Shown: one piece after another, positions 7,295-14,910 of the stretch | Layout: every line of letters begins with the position of its first letter | Position numbering within the stretch: the stretch's first letter is position 1 | Source: Clostridia bacterium | Lineage (GTDB): Bacteria > Bacillota_A > Clostridia > Christensenellales > Aristaeellaceae | Length of the DNA: 42,139 nt | Direction of reading: 5' to 3' | NCBI GenBank assembly: GCA_017525805.1 | Contig: JAFXSH010000005.1 | Coordinates: forward strand, 1-42,139 | Program-made: the position numbers and the translations under genes | Notes under the pieces: generated by a model | What the model saw: the letters and a program-made list of their open reading frames with translations, nothing else | The model's database searches: none | What the model was told of the DNA's origin: nothing

Positions 7295-7847
7295 TTCCCT
7301 CGTCTAACTTTGCCTTGACGGCCTGCAAATCGTGCCAGGCGTCGCGCTTCTTGGTTTCGTCCCGCAGGAGAGCGGCGGGGTGATAGGTGGGCATGATCCA
7401 AACGCCCTTGCGTTGCACCCACTGGCCCCGGTCGCGGGTAATGCGCACCTGATCGCCCAATACGGCGCGGGCGGCGGTAGCGCCCAGCGGCACGATCACC
7501 TTGGGCCGCACCAGGGCGACCTGGGCCCGCAGGTAGGGCAGGCAGGCGGCGGCTTCCTCGGGGGTGGGCACGCGGTTTTGCGGCGGACGGCACTTGACCA
7601 CGTTGCAGATGTATACCTGCTCCCGGGTCAGGCCGATGGCGGCGATCATCTTGGTCAATAGCTGCCCCGCCGCGCCGACGAAAGCCAGCCCCTGCAAATC
7701 CTCGTCCGCGCCGGGGCCCTCGCCGATGAACATGAGGTCGGCGTTCCCATCCCCCTGCCCCGGCACTTTATGATGGATGCGGCGGCACAAATCGCACTTT
7801 TCGCACGCCGCAATGTCCGCGTGCAGCGAATCCCAGGAAACCTCCAT
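7269..7847 (-). CDS. Uracil-DNA glycosylase, family 4 (Fe-S type)
   Basis: A 192-residue enzyme that removes uracil from DNA to start base-excision repair. N-terminal CEKCDLCRR gives the CxxC pair; CNVVKCRPP and, exactly 16 residues after its second Cys, the Cys of EEAAACLPYL supply the other two 4Fe-4S ligands. Motif A is IGEGPGADED and the late motif TYHPAALLRD. Length and motifs are complete. ATG 7847 has AAGGAGG upstream. A cysteine-free paralogue follows on the same strand 215 bases further on, with two palindromic modules between them. Confidence 0.92.
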   Translation of the reverse strand: MEVSWDSLHADIAACEKCDLCRRIHHKVPGQGDGNADLMFIGEGPGADEDLQGLAFVGAAGQLLTKMIAAIGLTREQVYICNVVKCRPPQNRVPTPEEAAACLPYLRAQVALVRPKVIVPLGATAARAVLGDQVRITRDRGQWVQRKGVWIMPTYHPAALLRDETKKRDAWHDLQAVKAKLDEGNAGGNPLF

Positions 7848-7876
7848 GCGCCCGCCTCCTTAGTATGTCCCCTGCG

Positions 7877-8446
7877 TCAGGCTTTCTTCCAGAAAAACCG
7901 CACGCCGGGGCATTTTCGCCGCATAAACGCCTTGAATTCTTTTTCATCCCCTAAGCTGAATCCCGATTTGAGCAGCATCAGCACCTGCTTGCCTTTGGTT
8001 TTCAGCAGCAGCAGTTCTTCCGTTTCCGTGCAGTAGACAAAAGCGTCATAGGTCAGGTGCATTTCGCCCTCGGTCGCGATGTTCAGCATATGCACCCCGT
8101 TTTCGGAAAAGGCGGTTTCCAGGGAAACGGCCCGGAGATAACCCTTCCGCTGCCGGTTCAGCGTGTTCTTGGCCGATCGGGCAGGGAGCCAGAAATACAG
8201 CAGCCACGTCAGGGCGATCAGCGCCAGCAGCACGGCGAACAGAATGGTGTTTTTCCGGGCTGAAATCGCCCGCCCCAGGATCAGGCGGGGCAAAAAGGCC
8301 AAAAGCAGGATCGATGCCAGAGACGCGAGCACGCCAACAACAGGCGGTATTGACCATCTGAACAGCAGGCGGCGATACCCCTGGATATAATGCTCCCTGG
8401 TGGGGGCAAATACGTTTCTAAAAAGAATGGTTTCCTGATTCTCCAT
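7877..8446 (-). CDS. YcxB-like membrane protein
   Basis: A 189-residue protein with two hydrophobic segments near residues 35-60 and 70-95 followed by a soluble C-terminal part (SLETAFSENGVHMLN, LTYDAFVYCTETEELLLL) that resembles the YcxB-like C-terminal domain, a PH-like fold. Function unknown. ATG 8446 (MENQETILFRN) follows a G-rich ribosome-like site; the frame is open to an upstream GTG at 8479, judged too far. It sits 29 bases before the family-4 UDG gene and may be cotranscribed with it. Confidence 0.65.
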   Translation of the reverse strand: MENQETILFRNVFAPTREHYIQGYRRLLFRWSIPPVVGVLASLASILLLAFLPRLILGRAISARKNTILFAVLLALIALTWLLYFWLPARSAKNTLNRQRKGYLRAVSLETAFSENGVHMLNIATEGEMHLTYDAFVYCTETEELLLLKTKGKQVLMLLKSGFSLGDEKEFKAFMRRKCPGVRFFWKKA

Positions 8447-8482
8447 ATCGTTTTTTCCCCCGCGCGGCGTACTGATCACGTT

Positions 8483-8701
8483 TCACTGGAACCGCGTCCG
8501 CAGAATGGAAAAGGTGCTGGCGATATCCTCCCTCAGCCAGGCAATGAGACTGAACAGCAGGGCCAGCAGCACGAAAATGGCGATCACGCCCACCACGACC
8601 CCCACAAATTCCATCATTTTCGCCGCCACGCGGAAATGATCCAGCTTTTCCTGGCGCTCCCATTCCTTGCGCTGCTCGTATTCCTGACGGCTGGGCTGCA
8701 T
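8483..8701 (-). CDS. Small single-span membrane protein, 72 aa
   Basis: An N-terminal charged helix (MQPSRQEYEQRKEWERQEK) is followed by one long hydrophobic stretch (VGVVVGVIAIFVLLALLF) and a short tail. No family recognised. The start is uncertain: ATG 8701 is preceded by a string of GTG codons (8716, 8710) and a distant GGAG. It lies between trmL and the YcxB-like gene on the same strand, with small gaps on both sides. Confidence 0.5.
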   Translation of the reverse strand: MQPSRQEYEQRKEWERQEKLDHFRVAAKMMEFVGVVVGVIAIFVLLALLFSLIAWLREDIASTFSILRTRFQ

Positions 8702-8725
8702 CACTTTCACACACACTCCACTCTT

Positions 8726-9241
8726 TTATACATAGTCCATCCACGCCTTGGCTTCGTCCTGCCGCCCCGTGAGGCTGCCCTCGGCGGAAAGGCCGGGGAA
8801 ACCCTGCTGACGGAGGGCCTCATAGACCAGGATCGCCACGGAATTGGCCAAGTTCAGGCTCCTTGCGTCCTCCCGCATGGGGATGCGCACGCACCGGTCA
8901 TACACCCTTTGCAGCAGGGATTCCGGCAAGCCCTTGGTTTCACAGCCGAACACCAGAAAATCGTCGGGACTGTAGGCCGCTTCCGTGTAGGCCCGGGGGG
9001 CCTTGGTGCTGGCGAAATGGTAATTCGCGCCGGGATATTGCTTCATCAATGCTTCAAAATCCGGCAGCACCTGAATATCCACCATGGAAAAGTAATCCAG
9101 CCCCGCCCGCTTCATGTACTTATCCGCCAGCTGAAAGCCCAAAGGCTCGATCAGGATCAGTCCCGTACGGGTGGCGGCGCAGGTGCGGGCGATATTGCCG
9201 GTGTTCTGCGGGATCTCCGGCGCATATAAAACGACGTGCAT
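8726..9241 (-). CDS. trmL: tRNA (cytidine/uridine(34)-2'-O)-methyltransferase TrmL
   Basis: A 171-residue SPOUT methyltransferase that methylates the 2'-OH of the wobble base of tRNA-Leu isoacceptors using SAM. Signature segments are LYAPEIPQNTGNIARTCAAT at the start, HFASTKAPRAYTEA, LVFGCETKGLPESLL (knot) and IPMREDARSLNLANSVAI. Length is normal. ATG 9241 follows AAGGA at somewhat long spacing. It is preceded on the same strand, 15 bases away, by the truncated dehydrogenase-like gene. Confidence 0.93.
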   Translation of the reverse strand: MHVVLYAPEIPQNTGNIARTCAATRTGLILIEPLGFQLADKYMKRAGLDYFSMVDIQVLPDFEALMKQYPGANYHFASTKAPRAYTEAAYSPDDFLVFGCETKGLPESLLQRVYDRCVRIPMREDARSLNLANSVAILVYEALRQQGFPGLSAEGSLTGRQDEAKAWMDYV

Positions 9242-9256
9242 AGCGGCAATTATTCC

Positions 9257-9928
9257 TTATTCTTCGTAGTTTTTCCAGGCTTTTTCGACAGCTTCCATCA
9301 GGCCCAGCAATTGCAGGTCCCGAAGCTGGCCGGCGATCCTGTCTTCCAGGCCGGGAACGTCCCGCAGGTCTTCTTCCCAAATGGCCCGGTCACTTAACGC
9401 GGCGTAGGCCAAGGATTCCGGCGGCATATCGCAGCTCAGACGGGAGAAGGAAAACAAAATTTCCTCGTCCTCGCTGAAATAACAGGTTTCCCCGTTTTTG
9501 AGGTACGTGTACCGGCCCTGATCGTCCTGCCGGGCCCCGGAAAACAGCATGATCAGCAGGGAAAGGCTCATGCACAGGCAGGGTGGAAGCTCGCATTCCC
9601 TTTCCTCATACGTTTTCAGCACCGGCAGCACCTGTTCCCGCCAGGCGCGCACAGCGTTTGGTATGAGCAATGCCAAAGGCTGGATTACGGTGGGGTTTTC
9701 CATTTCCCCACAGATTTCCATAGCGAGGGGTTCCAGCGTTTCCTTGCCTAAGCCCATGGAGGGCATGATCTCTTTCAGCAGCGCGTGTCCCAGGAACGGC
9801 CGCAGCACAGGGTCCCGCATGCAGTCCTTCACCGTGTCCAGCCCCGCCATGACACCGGCGGGCAGGATCAGCGACAGCAGACACCCCTGCATCCGCTCCC
9901 GCGCGTTTTTTCTATCCGTTCCTTCCAT
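9257..9928 (-). CDS. Stand-alone mannitol-dehydrogenase/UxaB C-terminal domain, probably non-catalytic
   Basis: A 223-residue protein that aligns by eye with only the C-terminal half of tagaturonate reductase/mannitol dehydrogenases: GLDTVKDCMRDPVLRPF, LLKEIMPSM, NPTVIQPLALLIPNAVRAW, LPPCLCMSLSLLIMLF. The N-terminal NAD-binding Rossmann domain is absent and the usual LNxxH catalytic stretch reads MQGCLLS, without the His. The frame is open and ATG 9928 has AGGAAGGG eight bases upstream, so it may be expressed as a domain with a new role, or be a decaying gene. A palindromic repeat lies immediately upstream, where the missing half would be. Confidence 0.7.
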   Translation of the reverse strand: MEGTDRKNARERMQGCLLSLILPAGVMAGLDTVKDCMRDPVLRPFLGHALLKEIMPSMGLGKETLEPLAMEICGEMENPTVIQPLALLIPNAVRAWREQVLPVLKTYEERECELPPCLCMSLSLLIMLFSGARQDDQGRYTYLKNGETCYFSEDEEILFSFSRLSCDMPPESLAYAALSDRAIWEEDLRDVPGLEDRIAGQLRDLQLLGLMEAVEKAWKNYEE

Positions 9929-9957
9929 ACGCCTCACCCTTCCTGACAGAAAAGGAT

Positions 9958-10056
9958 ACGTTGGAGGCTTTGCCTCCAAACCTCCACCAGGAGTGCGGTC
10001 CAGGGGCGTCACGCCCCTGACGCAGGTCTGGGGCCGCGGAGGCCCCAGCGTACCCT
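9958..10056. repeat. Intergenic palindromic module, type 1 extended
   Basis: On the minus strand it reads GCTGGGG-loop-CCCCAGACC, then CAGGGGC-loop-GCCCCTGGACC, then a hairpin TTGGAGG/CCTCCAA. It is the same paired-hairpin plan as 7078-7127, with an extra third hairpin. The rest of the gap 9929-10139 holds nothing else I can support. Confidence 0.65.
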
Positions 10057-10139
10057 CTTTTGCTTCCAAGCAGTTCCATTTTACCAAAGAAAGCGCGGCC
10101 TGTAAAGATGATTACAGGCCGCGGCATTTGCTGAATGGT

Positions 10140-11252
10140 TTACCTTGTAACCAGCGTCTCCGCGGGCAGGAACCCCCGTTCCAGCACCGGGATATTGTTT
10201 TCCAGGCGGGTATATTCGCAGTAGACCCAGGCGGGATCGGAATTGAGGCAGGCCAGGGCGGTGACGGCGGTATGGGCGGGCAGCCTGATCTCGGTATCCA
10301 GGATATCGGGATCATTGGCCACCCAGGTGTCCTGGGTCAGGGCGGCGGGCTGATAGCTGAAAGCCAGCACCGGGATAAAGGCTTCGCTGACGCCGGACAG
10401 GGCCTCGGGGCTGATCCAGCCATAACGGTATTCGCCGGGGGTGCCGTTGGAATAACGGATCAGCACCCAGCCGTTTTCCTGGCCGTAGGCCCGCACGCCG
10501 GAGGACAGGATGCCCAGGGCCGCCAGGTCCTCCTGGAACGTCTGAATCTCATACTGTTCGCCAGGACCAAAGTAAATATCTGCGGGCACGGTGAGGAAGA
10601 ACACGCCCACGGCATTGACGGCAGGCAGCGCGTCCGCGTTCAGGCTCTGGCCAGCGGCTTCGGAAGGCGCGGCGGGCTCCGTTTCATCGGGCGGCACGAT
10701 CCAGCCCTCCCGCTCGTCGGGCGCGGGGGCGGCGGTTTCAAGGGGCGCGGCCTGTGTATAGGTCAGGTTGGACACATGGATGTAGCCCCGGGCCCAGCGC
10801 CAATCTTCCCGGTATTCGCACAGGGCCCATTCCCCTTCGGTTTCAAATACCTTCACCACCGTTTGGGCGGGCAGCGTGCCGGGCCGCACGGCGTAGTGTT
10901 CACCGGGGCCGTAGTATGCTTTGGCGGCGGCGGCCAGGGTATCCTGGGTGTAAGCGGTGCTTTCCGCCCGTACCTCGCCCGCGTTCTTCACCTTGCTTTT
11001 CAGCAGGTAGATGCGGTACAGCTTGCCGTGTCGGGTAAATTCCACATGATACCATTCCGTTTCCGCCGGGCAGGCATAGGAAATGACCGTCAGGTTCAGC
11101 GGCGGCTCCAGGGTGCCTAAATTCTCGGAATACTGGGTGCCGGGGCCGGTGCGGGTGGCGGCCTTAGAGGCCAGATACGCGCTTTCTTCACCCACCGCCG
11201 CCCAGCAGGGCAGCAGCAGCGCGATCAAAAGCAGAGCCAGCAGCCTTTTCAT
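10140..11252 (-). CDS. Exported protein with multiple SH3-type repeats
   Basis: A 370-residue secreted protein. The N-terminus MKRLLALLLIALLLPCWAA is a signal peptide with a likely cleavage after WAA. About four bacterial SH3-like units follow, each marked by a TGPG/YGPG/FGPG turn (ATRTGPGTQYSENLG, AYYGPGEHYAVRPG, IYFGPGEQYEIQTF) and aromatic strand residues such as GWVLIRYSNG; a Pro/Glu/Ala-rich linker separates units two and three. Such proteins usually bind cell wall. GGAGGTG lies eight bases before ATG 11252. It is transcribed after rpsU but separated from it by a terminator. Confidence 0.8.
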   Translation of the reverse strand: MKRLLALLLIALLLPCWAAVGEESAYLASKAATRTGPGTQYSENLGTLEPPLNLTVISYACPAETEWYHVEFTRHGKLYRIYLLKSKVKNAGEVRAESTAYTQDTLAAAAKAYYGPGEHYAVRPGTLPAQTVVKVFETEGEWALCEYREDWRWARGYIHVSNLTYTQAAPLETAAPAPDEREGWIVPPDETEPAAPSEAAGQSLNADALPAVNAVGVFFLTVPADIYFGPGEQYEIQTFQEDLAALGILSSGVRAYGQENGWVLIRYSNGTPGEYRYGWISPEALSGVSEAFIPVLAFSYQPAALTQDTWVANDPDILDTEIRLPAHTAVTALACLNSDPAWVYCEYTRLENNIPVLERGFLPAETLVTR

Positions 11253-11355
11253 GAAATACACCTCCATCAATGCGGTATGATTGGAACGGGTCAATCACGG
11301 GAAACGGATACTGTTCACGCTTGCCGGCAAAGGTCTTTCATCATTTCTAATTTAC

Positions 11356-11390
11356 AAAGGCCGCCCGGCACATTGCCGGGCGGCCTTGGC
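11356..11390 (-). terminator. Terminator after rpsU
   Basis: AAGGCCGCCCGGCA and TGCCGGGCGGCCTT form a perfect 14-bp stem with a 3-base loop. On the minus strand it is followed by TTTGTAAATT, a modest T-run. Confidence 0.75.
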
Positions 11391-11399
11391 CAAGACGGA

Positions 11400-11573
11400 T
11401 CAATACTTCCGCTTGCGAGCGGCTTCCGCCTTCTTCTTGCGCTTTACGCTGGGCTTTTCATAATGTTCGCGCTTACGAACCTCAGCCAGTACGCCGGCAC
11501 GGGCACACTGCCGCTTAAAGCGCTTCAGCGCGCTTTCCAGCGATTCATTCTTGTTGACATGAACCTCAGACAC
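11400..11573 (-). CDS. rpsU: 30S ribosomal protein bS21
   Basis: A 57-residue basic protein, [19 protein letters not shown] at the start, then [20 protein letters not shown] and a Lys/Arg tail ending RKRKY: complete bS21, which helps the 30S subunit engage mRNA. The start is GTG 11573, preceded by GGGAGGG. A consensus promoter (11666-11694) and a strong terminator (11356) make it a single-gene unit. It is short enough to be missed by simple gene finding. Confidence 0.96.
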   Translation of the reverse strand: MSEVHVNKNESLESALKRFKRQCARAGVLAEVRKREHYEKPSVKRKKKAEAARKRKY

Positions 11574-11665
11574 TTGTTTTCCCTCCCTTCGCTCATCTCG
11601 CCTGAAACAACACCGTTTATTTACGGTGCGACGCCGTTTAACCGGCGGATGGCGACCGTGCCTGT

Positions 11666-11694
11666 ATTATAACGCTTTCGGGCGGGAGTGTCAA
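11666..11694 (-). promoter_or_regulatory. Consensus promoter of rpsU
   Basis: On the minus strand TTGACA (11694 to 11689), 17 bases, TATAAT (11671 to 11666): a perfect vegetative promoter. The leader contains a small CACCG/CGGTG hairpin before the ribosome site. Confidence 0.88.
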
Positions 11695-11759
11695 CAGCCT
11701 TTTCAGGGCGTGAAAATGTTTTTACACTTTCACCGATAATCAGGAAATATTTTTCCCAA

Positions 11760-12101
11760 TCACGCCATTTTATCCGCCATCTGCCGTCCGCCCAAGATAT
11801 GGAAGTGCAGATGAGGCACGCTCTGGCAGGCGTCCGGACCGCAGTTGCTGACCACCCGGAAGCCCTTTTCAAGCCCTTCCTGGGCGGCGATTTTGCCGAT
11901 GGCGGCAATGACCGCGCACAGGGCTTCGGGGGAAAGCTTCCCCGCTTCGGCGATGCTTTCCACGTGATCCTTGGGCACCACCAGCACATGGGTGGGGGCC
12001 TGGGGGTTGATATCCCGGAAAGCGTAGCAGTATTCATCCTCGTACACTTTCGTGGAGGGGATATCCCCGGCGATGATTTTGCAGAACAGGCAGTTTTCCA
12101 T
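11760..12101 (-). CDS. HIT family protein (HinT-like purine nucleoside phosphoramidase)
   Basis: A 113-residue histidine-triad protein. CLFCKIIAGDIPS carries the zinc CxxC (Cys4, Cys7), THVLVVPKDHV the nucleotide-binding strand, and HLHFHILGG (residues 97-105) the triad with the catalytic His. Family members hydrolyse AMP-NH2-type phosphoramidates. An AGGAGGA-rich ribosome site precedes ATG 12101. It is the third gene after purR and the PHP gene on the same strand, with 24 bases to the latter. Confidence 0.93.
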   Translation of the reverse strand: MENCLFCKIIAGDIPSTKVYEDEYCYAFRDINPQAPTHVLVVPKDHVESIAEAGKLSPEALCAVIAAIGKIAAQEGLEKGFRVVSNCGPDACQSVPHLHFHILGGRQMADKMA

Positions 12102-12125
12102 GTTTTTTCCTCCTTTTTCCTCCTA

Positions 12126-13064
12126 TTATTCTAAACGCTTCCAATGCGCTTCGTCTAAGAAAATGGGGTTGGTCCAGGCCATGCGGCCCTGGGCGTCCAC
12201 GATTTCGGCGCGGATATAATTGGTGCCTTTCACAGGCACGGTCTGGTGACCCATGATACCGGGGCCCTTCCGTTCCGCATAGGGAACGCGGAAATGCCGG
12301 AAGCGGATGGTTTCCACCGGAGAACAGAGGATGACCGCTTGATCGTCCTCCAAGTAAAAATCGTAGATCTCCGGGCCGCAGGAAGCGTAAAACGCGCCGC
12401 GCCGCAGGGCGTCGAGGATGGAGGACGGATTCTTTTCCGCCCGCACCCGGATAAAGCCTAAGCCGTTCTGATAGGGATGGTGGCCGTCGTCCGTCGCCGT
12501 GCCGAACACCTTCCGGCCCCCGCACAGCAGTTCGTCCCAGTAAGCCCCGTGCATGTCCAGGCCGTTTTCCACCGCGCAGCCGGAATTCCAAATTTCCATG
12601 AGCCCGATCTCCGGCAGAGCCAGGATCTCCTGGGCGGTGTTGCCGCTCCACTCCGGATGGCAGAACATGGGCAGGTTGCCCGCTTCCTGGATGGTGCGCA
12701 GCATGGGCAGCACTTCCGCCGCGTCCGCCGCCTTCACGCTTTCAAACCGCTGATCCTGGGCAAAGCCGTTGCCCTTCTCCCGCTCCGGGCCTAAGGACAC
12801 CAGATGCACGCAGTGGCAGCCGGGGCCGGGCAGATTGGCGTCCAGCTCCATGCCGGGCAGCACCAGCAGGCCCGTATCCGGGGCGTAGCTGGCGTAATTA
12901 TAAATCCGGTGATCCGTCAGGGCTAAAAAATCATAGCCCATGGCGGCATATTGCCGCGTCACCGTTTCCGGCGAGGAAATGGCATCGCTGCGGGTGGTAT
13001 GGCAATGCAGATTGCCCTTGAGCAGCGGCGCGCCGCCCTCGAACGCGGCTTGGTGAATCAGCAT
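12126..13064 (-). CDS. PHP domain metal-dependent phosphoesterase (CehA/McbA-like)
   Basis: A 312-residue cytoplasmic protein. GNLHCHTTRSDAISSPE gives the HxH first motif, YDFLALTDHRIYNYAS the second, GMELDAN the third, with MFCHPEWSG and GTATDDGHHP supplying further metal ligands, so the trinuclear site looks complete. The C-terminal about 80 residues are beta-rich (YDFYLEDDQAVILCSP). Substrate unknown; relatives act on phosphoesters or carbamate-like compounds. GGAGGGAAC precedes ATG 13064. It follows purR by 16 bases and is probably cotranscribed. Confidence 0.85.
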   Translation of the reverse strand: MLIHQAAFEGGAPLLKGNLHCHTTRSDAISSPETVTRQYAAMGYDFLALTDHRIYNYASYAPDTGLLVLPGMELDANLPGPGCHCVHLVSLGPEREKGNGFAQDQRFESVKAADAAEVLPMLRTIQEAGNLPMFCHPEWSGNTAQEILALPEIGLMEIWNSGCAVENGLDMHGAYWDELLCGGRKVFGTATDDGHHPYQNGLGFIRVRAEKNPSSILDALRRGAFYASCGPEIYDFYLEDDQAVILCSPVETIRFRHFRVPYAERKGPGIMGHQTVPVKGTNYIRAEIVDAQGRMAWTNPIFLDEAHWKRLE

Positions 13065-13080
13065 GGCGGTTCCCTCCTGT

Positions 13081-13893
13081 TTACTTGATCCAGTCCGCGG
13101 GCCGGATATTCAGCATTTCGCCGTCCTTGATATCGGAAAGGAGCATCAGGGTTTTTTCGCCCTCCACCAGACGGCGCTTGGGGTTTTCCAGGGCCAGCAC
13201 GAAGCAGATGCCCGCCACGGTAACGGAAAACTCTTTCATCAGTTCGATCATGCCCCGGGCAGTGCCGCCGCCGCGCATGAAATCGTCCACGATCAGGGCG
13301 CGCTGGCCCTCCCTTACAGCCCGGCGGGACAGGGCCATGGTTTCGATGCGGCCCGAGCCGGACACATAGGAAATGTTCACCGCGCTGCCCTCGTACACCT
13401 TGGTGGCGTGGCGGGCGATGATCAGGGGCACCCGCAGGGCTTCCGCCGTCATCATGGCCACAGGAATGCCCTTGGTTTCCATGGTGAGCACAAAATCCGC
13501 GTTGGCGTCGTAATACTGGCTGGCGATCAGCGTTCCCATGCCGTGCACCAGTTGGGGATCCGACAGGATATCGGAAAAATACAGGTAGCCCCCCGGCAGA
13601 TGACGGGCGGGCTCCCGGAGCCGCTCGCAGATACCTTCCATGAATTCCCGGTCATAAGCCCCCAGCCCCATGGGCCGATAGCGCACGCCGCCCGCAGCGC
13701 CGGTGACCGTTTCCAGCCGGCCCAGCCGGAACTGTTTCATGGTGTCCTGCAAAATGGCCACGTCCTCGCTGATGGTGGACTTGGCGGTGGAAAACATCTC
13801 ACAAAAATGGGACAGTGTAAAAATCCGGTTGGGGGACTGGGTCAAAACCTGGGTCATGACGGCCAGCCGCTCGTTGCGCTTGATCTTGTCCAT
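13081..13893 (-). CDS. purR: Pur operon repressor PurR
   Basis: A 270-residue Bacillus-type PurR: an N-terminal winged helix (residues 1-70; RIFTLSHFCEMFSTAKSTIS) and a type-I phosphoribosyltransferase-like domain with the PRPP motif ALIVDDFMRGGGTARG (residues 199-214). PRPP binding relieves repression of purine synthesis genes. The catalytic PRT function is not expected. Upstream lies an inverted PurBox pair, so it is likely autoregulated. It heads the operon purR-PHP-HIT. Confidence 0.95.
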   Translation of the reverse strand: MDKIKRNERLAVMTQVLTQSPNRIFTLSHFCEMFSTAKSTISEDVAILQDTMKQFRLGRLETVTGAAGGVRYRPMGLGAYDREFMEGICERLREPARHLPGGYLYFSDILSDPQLVHGMGTLIASQYYDANADFVLTMETKGIPVAMMTAEALRVPLIIARHATKVYEGSAVNISYVSGSGRIETMALSRRAVREGQRALIVDDFMRGGGTARGMIELMKEFSVTVAGICFVLALENPKRRLVEGEKTLMLLSDIKDGEMLNIRPADWIK

Positions 13894-13937
13894 GATGCTC
13901 GTTCATCCTCTCTCCCGCTTGGGCCTGACAAGGAGAG

Positions 13938-13992
13938 AGTATATCACAAAAATACGAATATTTCCAGTGTTTTGTAAAATTTTGTTCGGAAA
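13938..13992 (-). promoter_or_regulatory. purR promoter region with an inverted PurBox pair
   Basis: TTCCGAACAAAA on the minus strand (CCGAAC at 13989 to 13984) and AATACGAATATTT on the plus strand (CGAA at 13955-13958) match the PurBox consensus AWWWCCGAACWWT in opposite orientations. Their CGAA centres are 30 bases apart, which equals the Bacillus spacing of about 16-17 bases between boxes. A -10 TATACT lies at 13943 to 13938, so bound PurR would cover the promoter. The first box is the better match. The remaining bases to 14142 show no other feature. Confidence 0.6.
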
Positions 13993-14142
13993 AAAGCAGA
14001 CGGGAAACAGTCGATAAACTTTTGCGTTGAACCCAAAAAACGTCGTTTTTTTTCCGCCCAATTTCGCAGCGGACAAATCCGCACATTCAGGGGCGGAAAT
14101 GAACATTTATGGAAAAAATTGCACTCCCCTCCCATCGGGGAA

Positions 14143-14197
14143 TTGACAACGGGGAAAAATGTGATATACTGTTGCCGAAAAGAAGAACAAATGTTCT
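14143..14197 (+). promoter_or_regulatory. Promoter plus SOS-like box for the small HTH gene
   Basis: TTGACA (14143-14148), 16 bases, TATACT (14165-14170). The dyad AGAACAAATGTTCT (14184-14197), with core GAAC-N4-GTTC, begins about seven bases after the expected transcription start and would block RNA polymerase if bound. It differs at one base from the dyad at 276-289. Confidence 0.6.
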
Positions 14198-14222
14198 CAT
14201 TTAAAAGAAGGAGGAAACAGAA

Positions 14223-14447
14223 ATGCGCGGAGAATGTGTGTATATGCAGGTGATGGTGCAGATGTATCTGAAGGGGTGGGACAATCGGGCCCTGGCGGAC
14301 AGGGCGGGTTTGAGCTACACCTCCATCCGGCGGAAGCTGCGGGGCACGTCGCCTCTGCATCTGGAGGAAGCCCGCCGCATCCAGCAGGCGCTGAACTGCG
14401 GCATGTCTTTGGACGAGCTGTTTGCCCGCCGGGACAAAGCGGCGTAA
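14223..14447 (+). CDS. Small helix-turn-helix protein (Cro/XRE type)
   Basis: A 74-residue protein with a single HTH: MYLKGWDNRALADRAGLSYTS followed by IRRKLRGTSPLHLEEARRI and ALNCGMSLDELF. It resembles minimal phage-type Cro/CI DNA-binding domains with no partner domain. AAGGAGG precedes ATG 14223. Promoter and SOS-like dyad lie upstream, and a terminator follows, so it is a one-gene unit. Targets unknown. Confidence 0.75.
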   Translation: MRGECVYMQVMVQMYLKGWDNRALADRAGLSYTSIRRKLRGTSPLHLEEARRIQQALNCGMSLDELFARRDKAA

Positions 14448-14463
14448 ACCGCCTGATGAAAAG

Positions 14464-14490
14464 CCCCTGACCCCCAGGGGTTTTCTTTTT
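14464..14490 (+). terminator. Terminator after the small HTH gene
   Basis: CCCCTG and CAGGGG pair around a short loop, followed by TTTTCTTTTT. Confidence 0.8.
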
Positions 14491-14517
14491 GAAACGCCGG
14501 TCCAGTCAAGCTTTTTC

Positions 14518-14546
14518 TTGTGCTTTTCCCGGAAATGGGCTATAAT
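14518..14546 (+). promoter_or_regulatory. Promoter of the second DUF1292 gene
   Basis: TTGTGC (14518-14523), 17 bases, TATAAT (14541-14546), 34 bases before ATG 14580. Confidence 0.65.
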
Positions 14547-14579
14547 AACGGTAGAATGCTGCAAAGAGGAGGAAGAAAC

Positions 14580-14876
14580 ATGAGCAATCAGGAAGAATGG
14601 GATATCATTGAGCTGGAAGGCGACGATGGCTCGCCCATCCGCCTGTGTGTGGAGCGGTATTTCTTCTACAATGGGGACGAATACGTGCTGCTCAGCGACG
14701 CCTGCGACGTGGAGGACGAAGCGGAAGTCTCCCGGTACGTGATGAAGGTGCAGCCCATGGAGGGCGAGGGCAACGAGGACATGGAAGAATTCGTGCCCGT
14801 GGACGAGGACCTGATGGATCAGCTGATCAGCGTGGTGGAAGCCACGTTCGACAGCGAAGACGACGAAGAAGAATAA
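14580..14876 (+). CDS. DUF1292 domain protein, second copy
   Basis: A 98-residue acidic protein (DSEDDEEE tail). Core segments EGDDGSPIRLCVERYFFYNG and YVLLSDACDVEDE follow the DUF1292 plan seen at 2843-3154 but with little identity. Function unknown. AAGAGGAGG precedes ATG 14580 and it has its own promoter. It is followed by a palindromic module and then uvrC. Confidence 0.85.
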   Translation: MSNQEEWDIIELEGDDGSPIRLCVERYFFYNGDEYVLLSDACDVEDEAEVSRYVMKVQPMEGEGNEDMEEFVPVDEDLMDQLISVVEATFDSEDDEEE

Positions 14877-14910
14877 TTTTCATAAAGCACACGGAGAGTC
14901 CAGACGCCCC

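Noticed and set aside
10754..11038. Long plus-strand frames opposite the SH3-repeat, purR, PHP and addA genes
   Set aside because: They are GC-rich antisense shadows: no ribosome sites, no family features, and the minus-strand genes are well supported.
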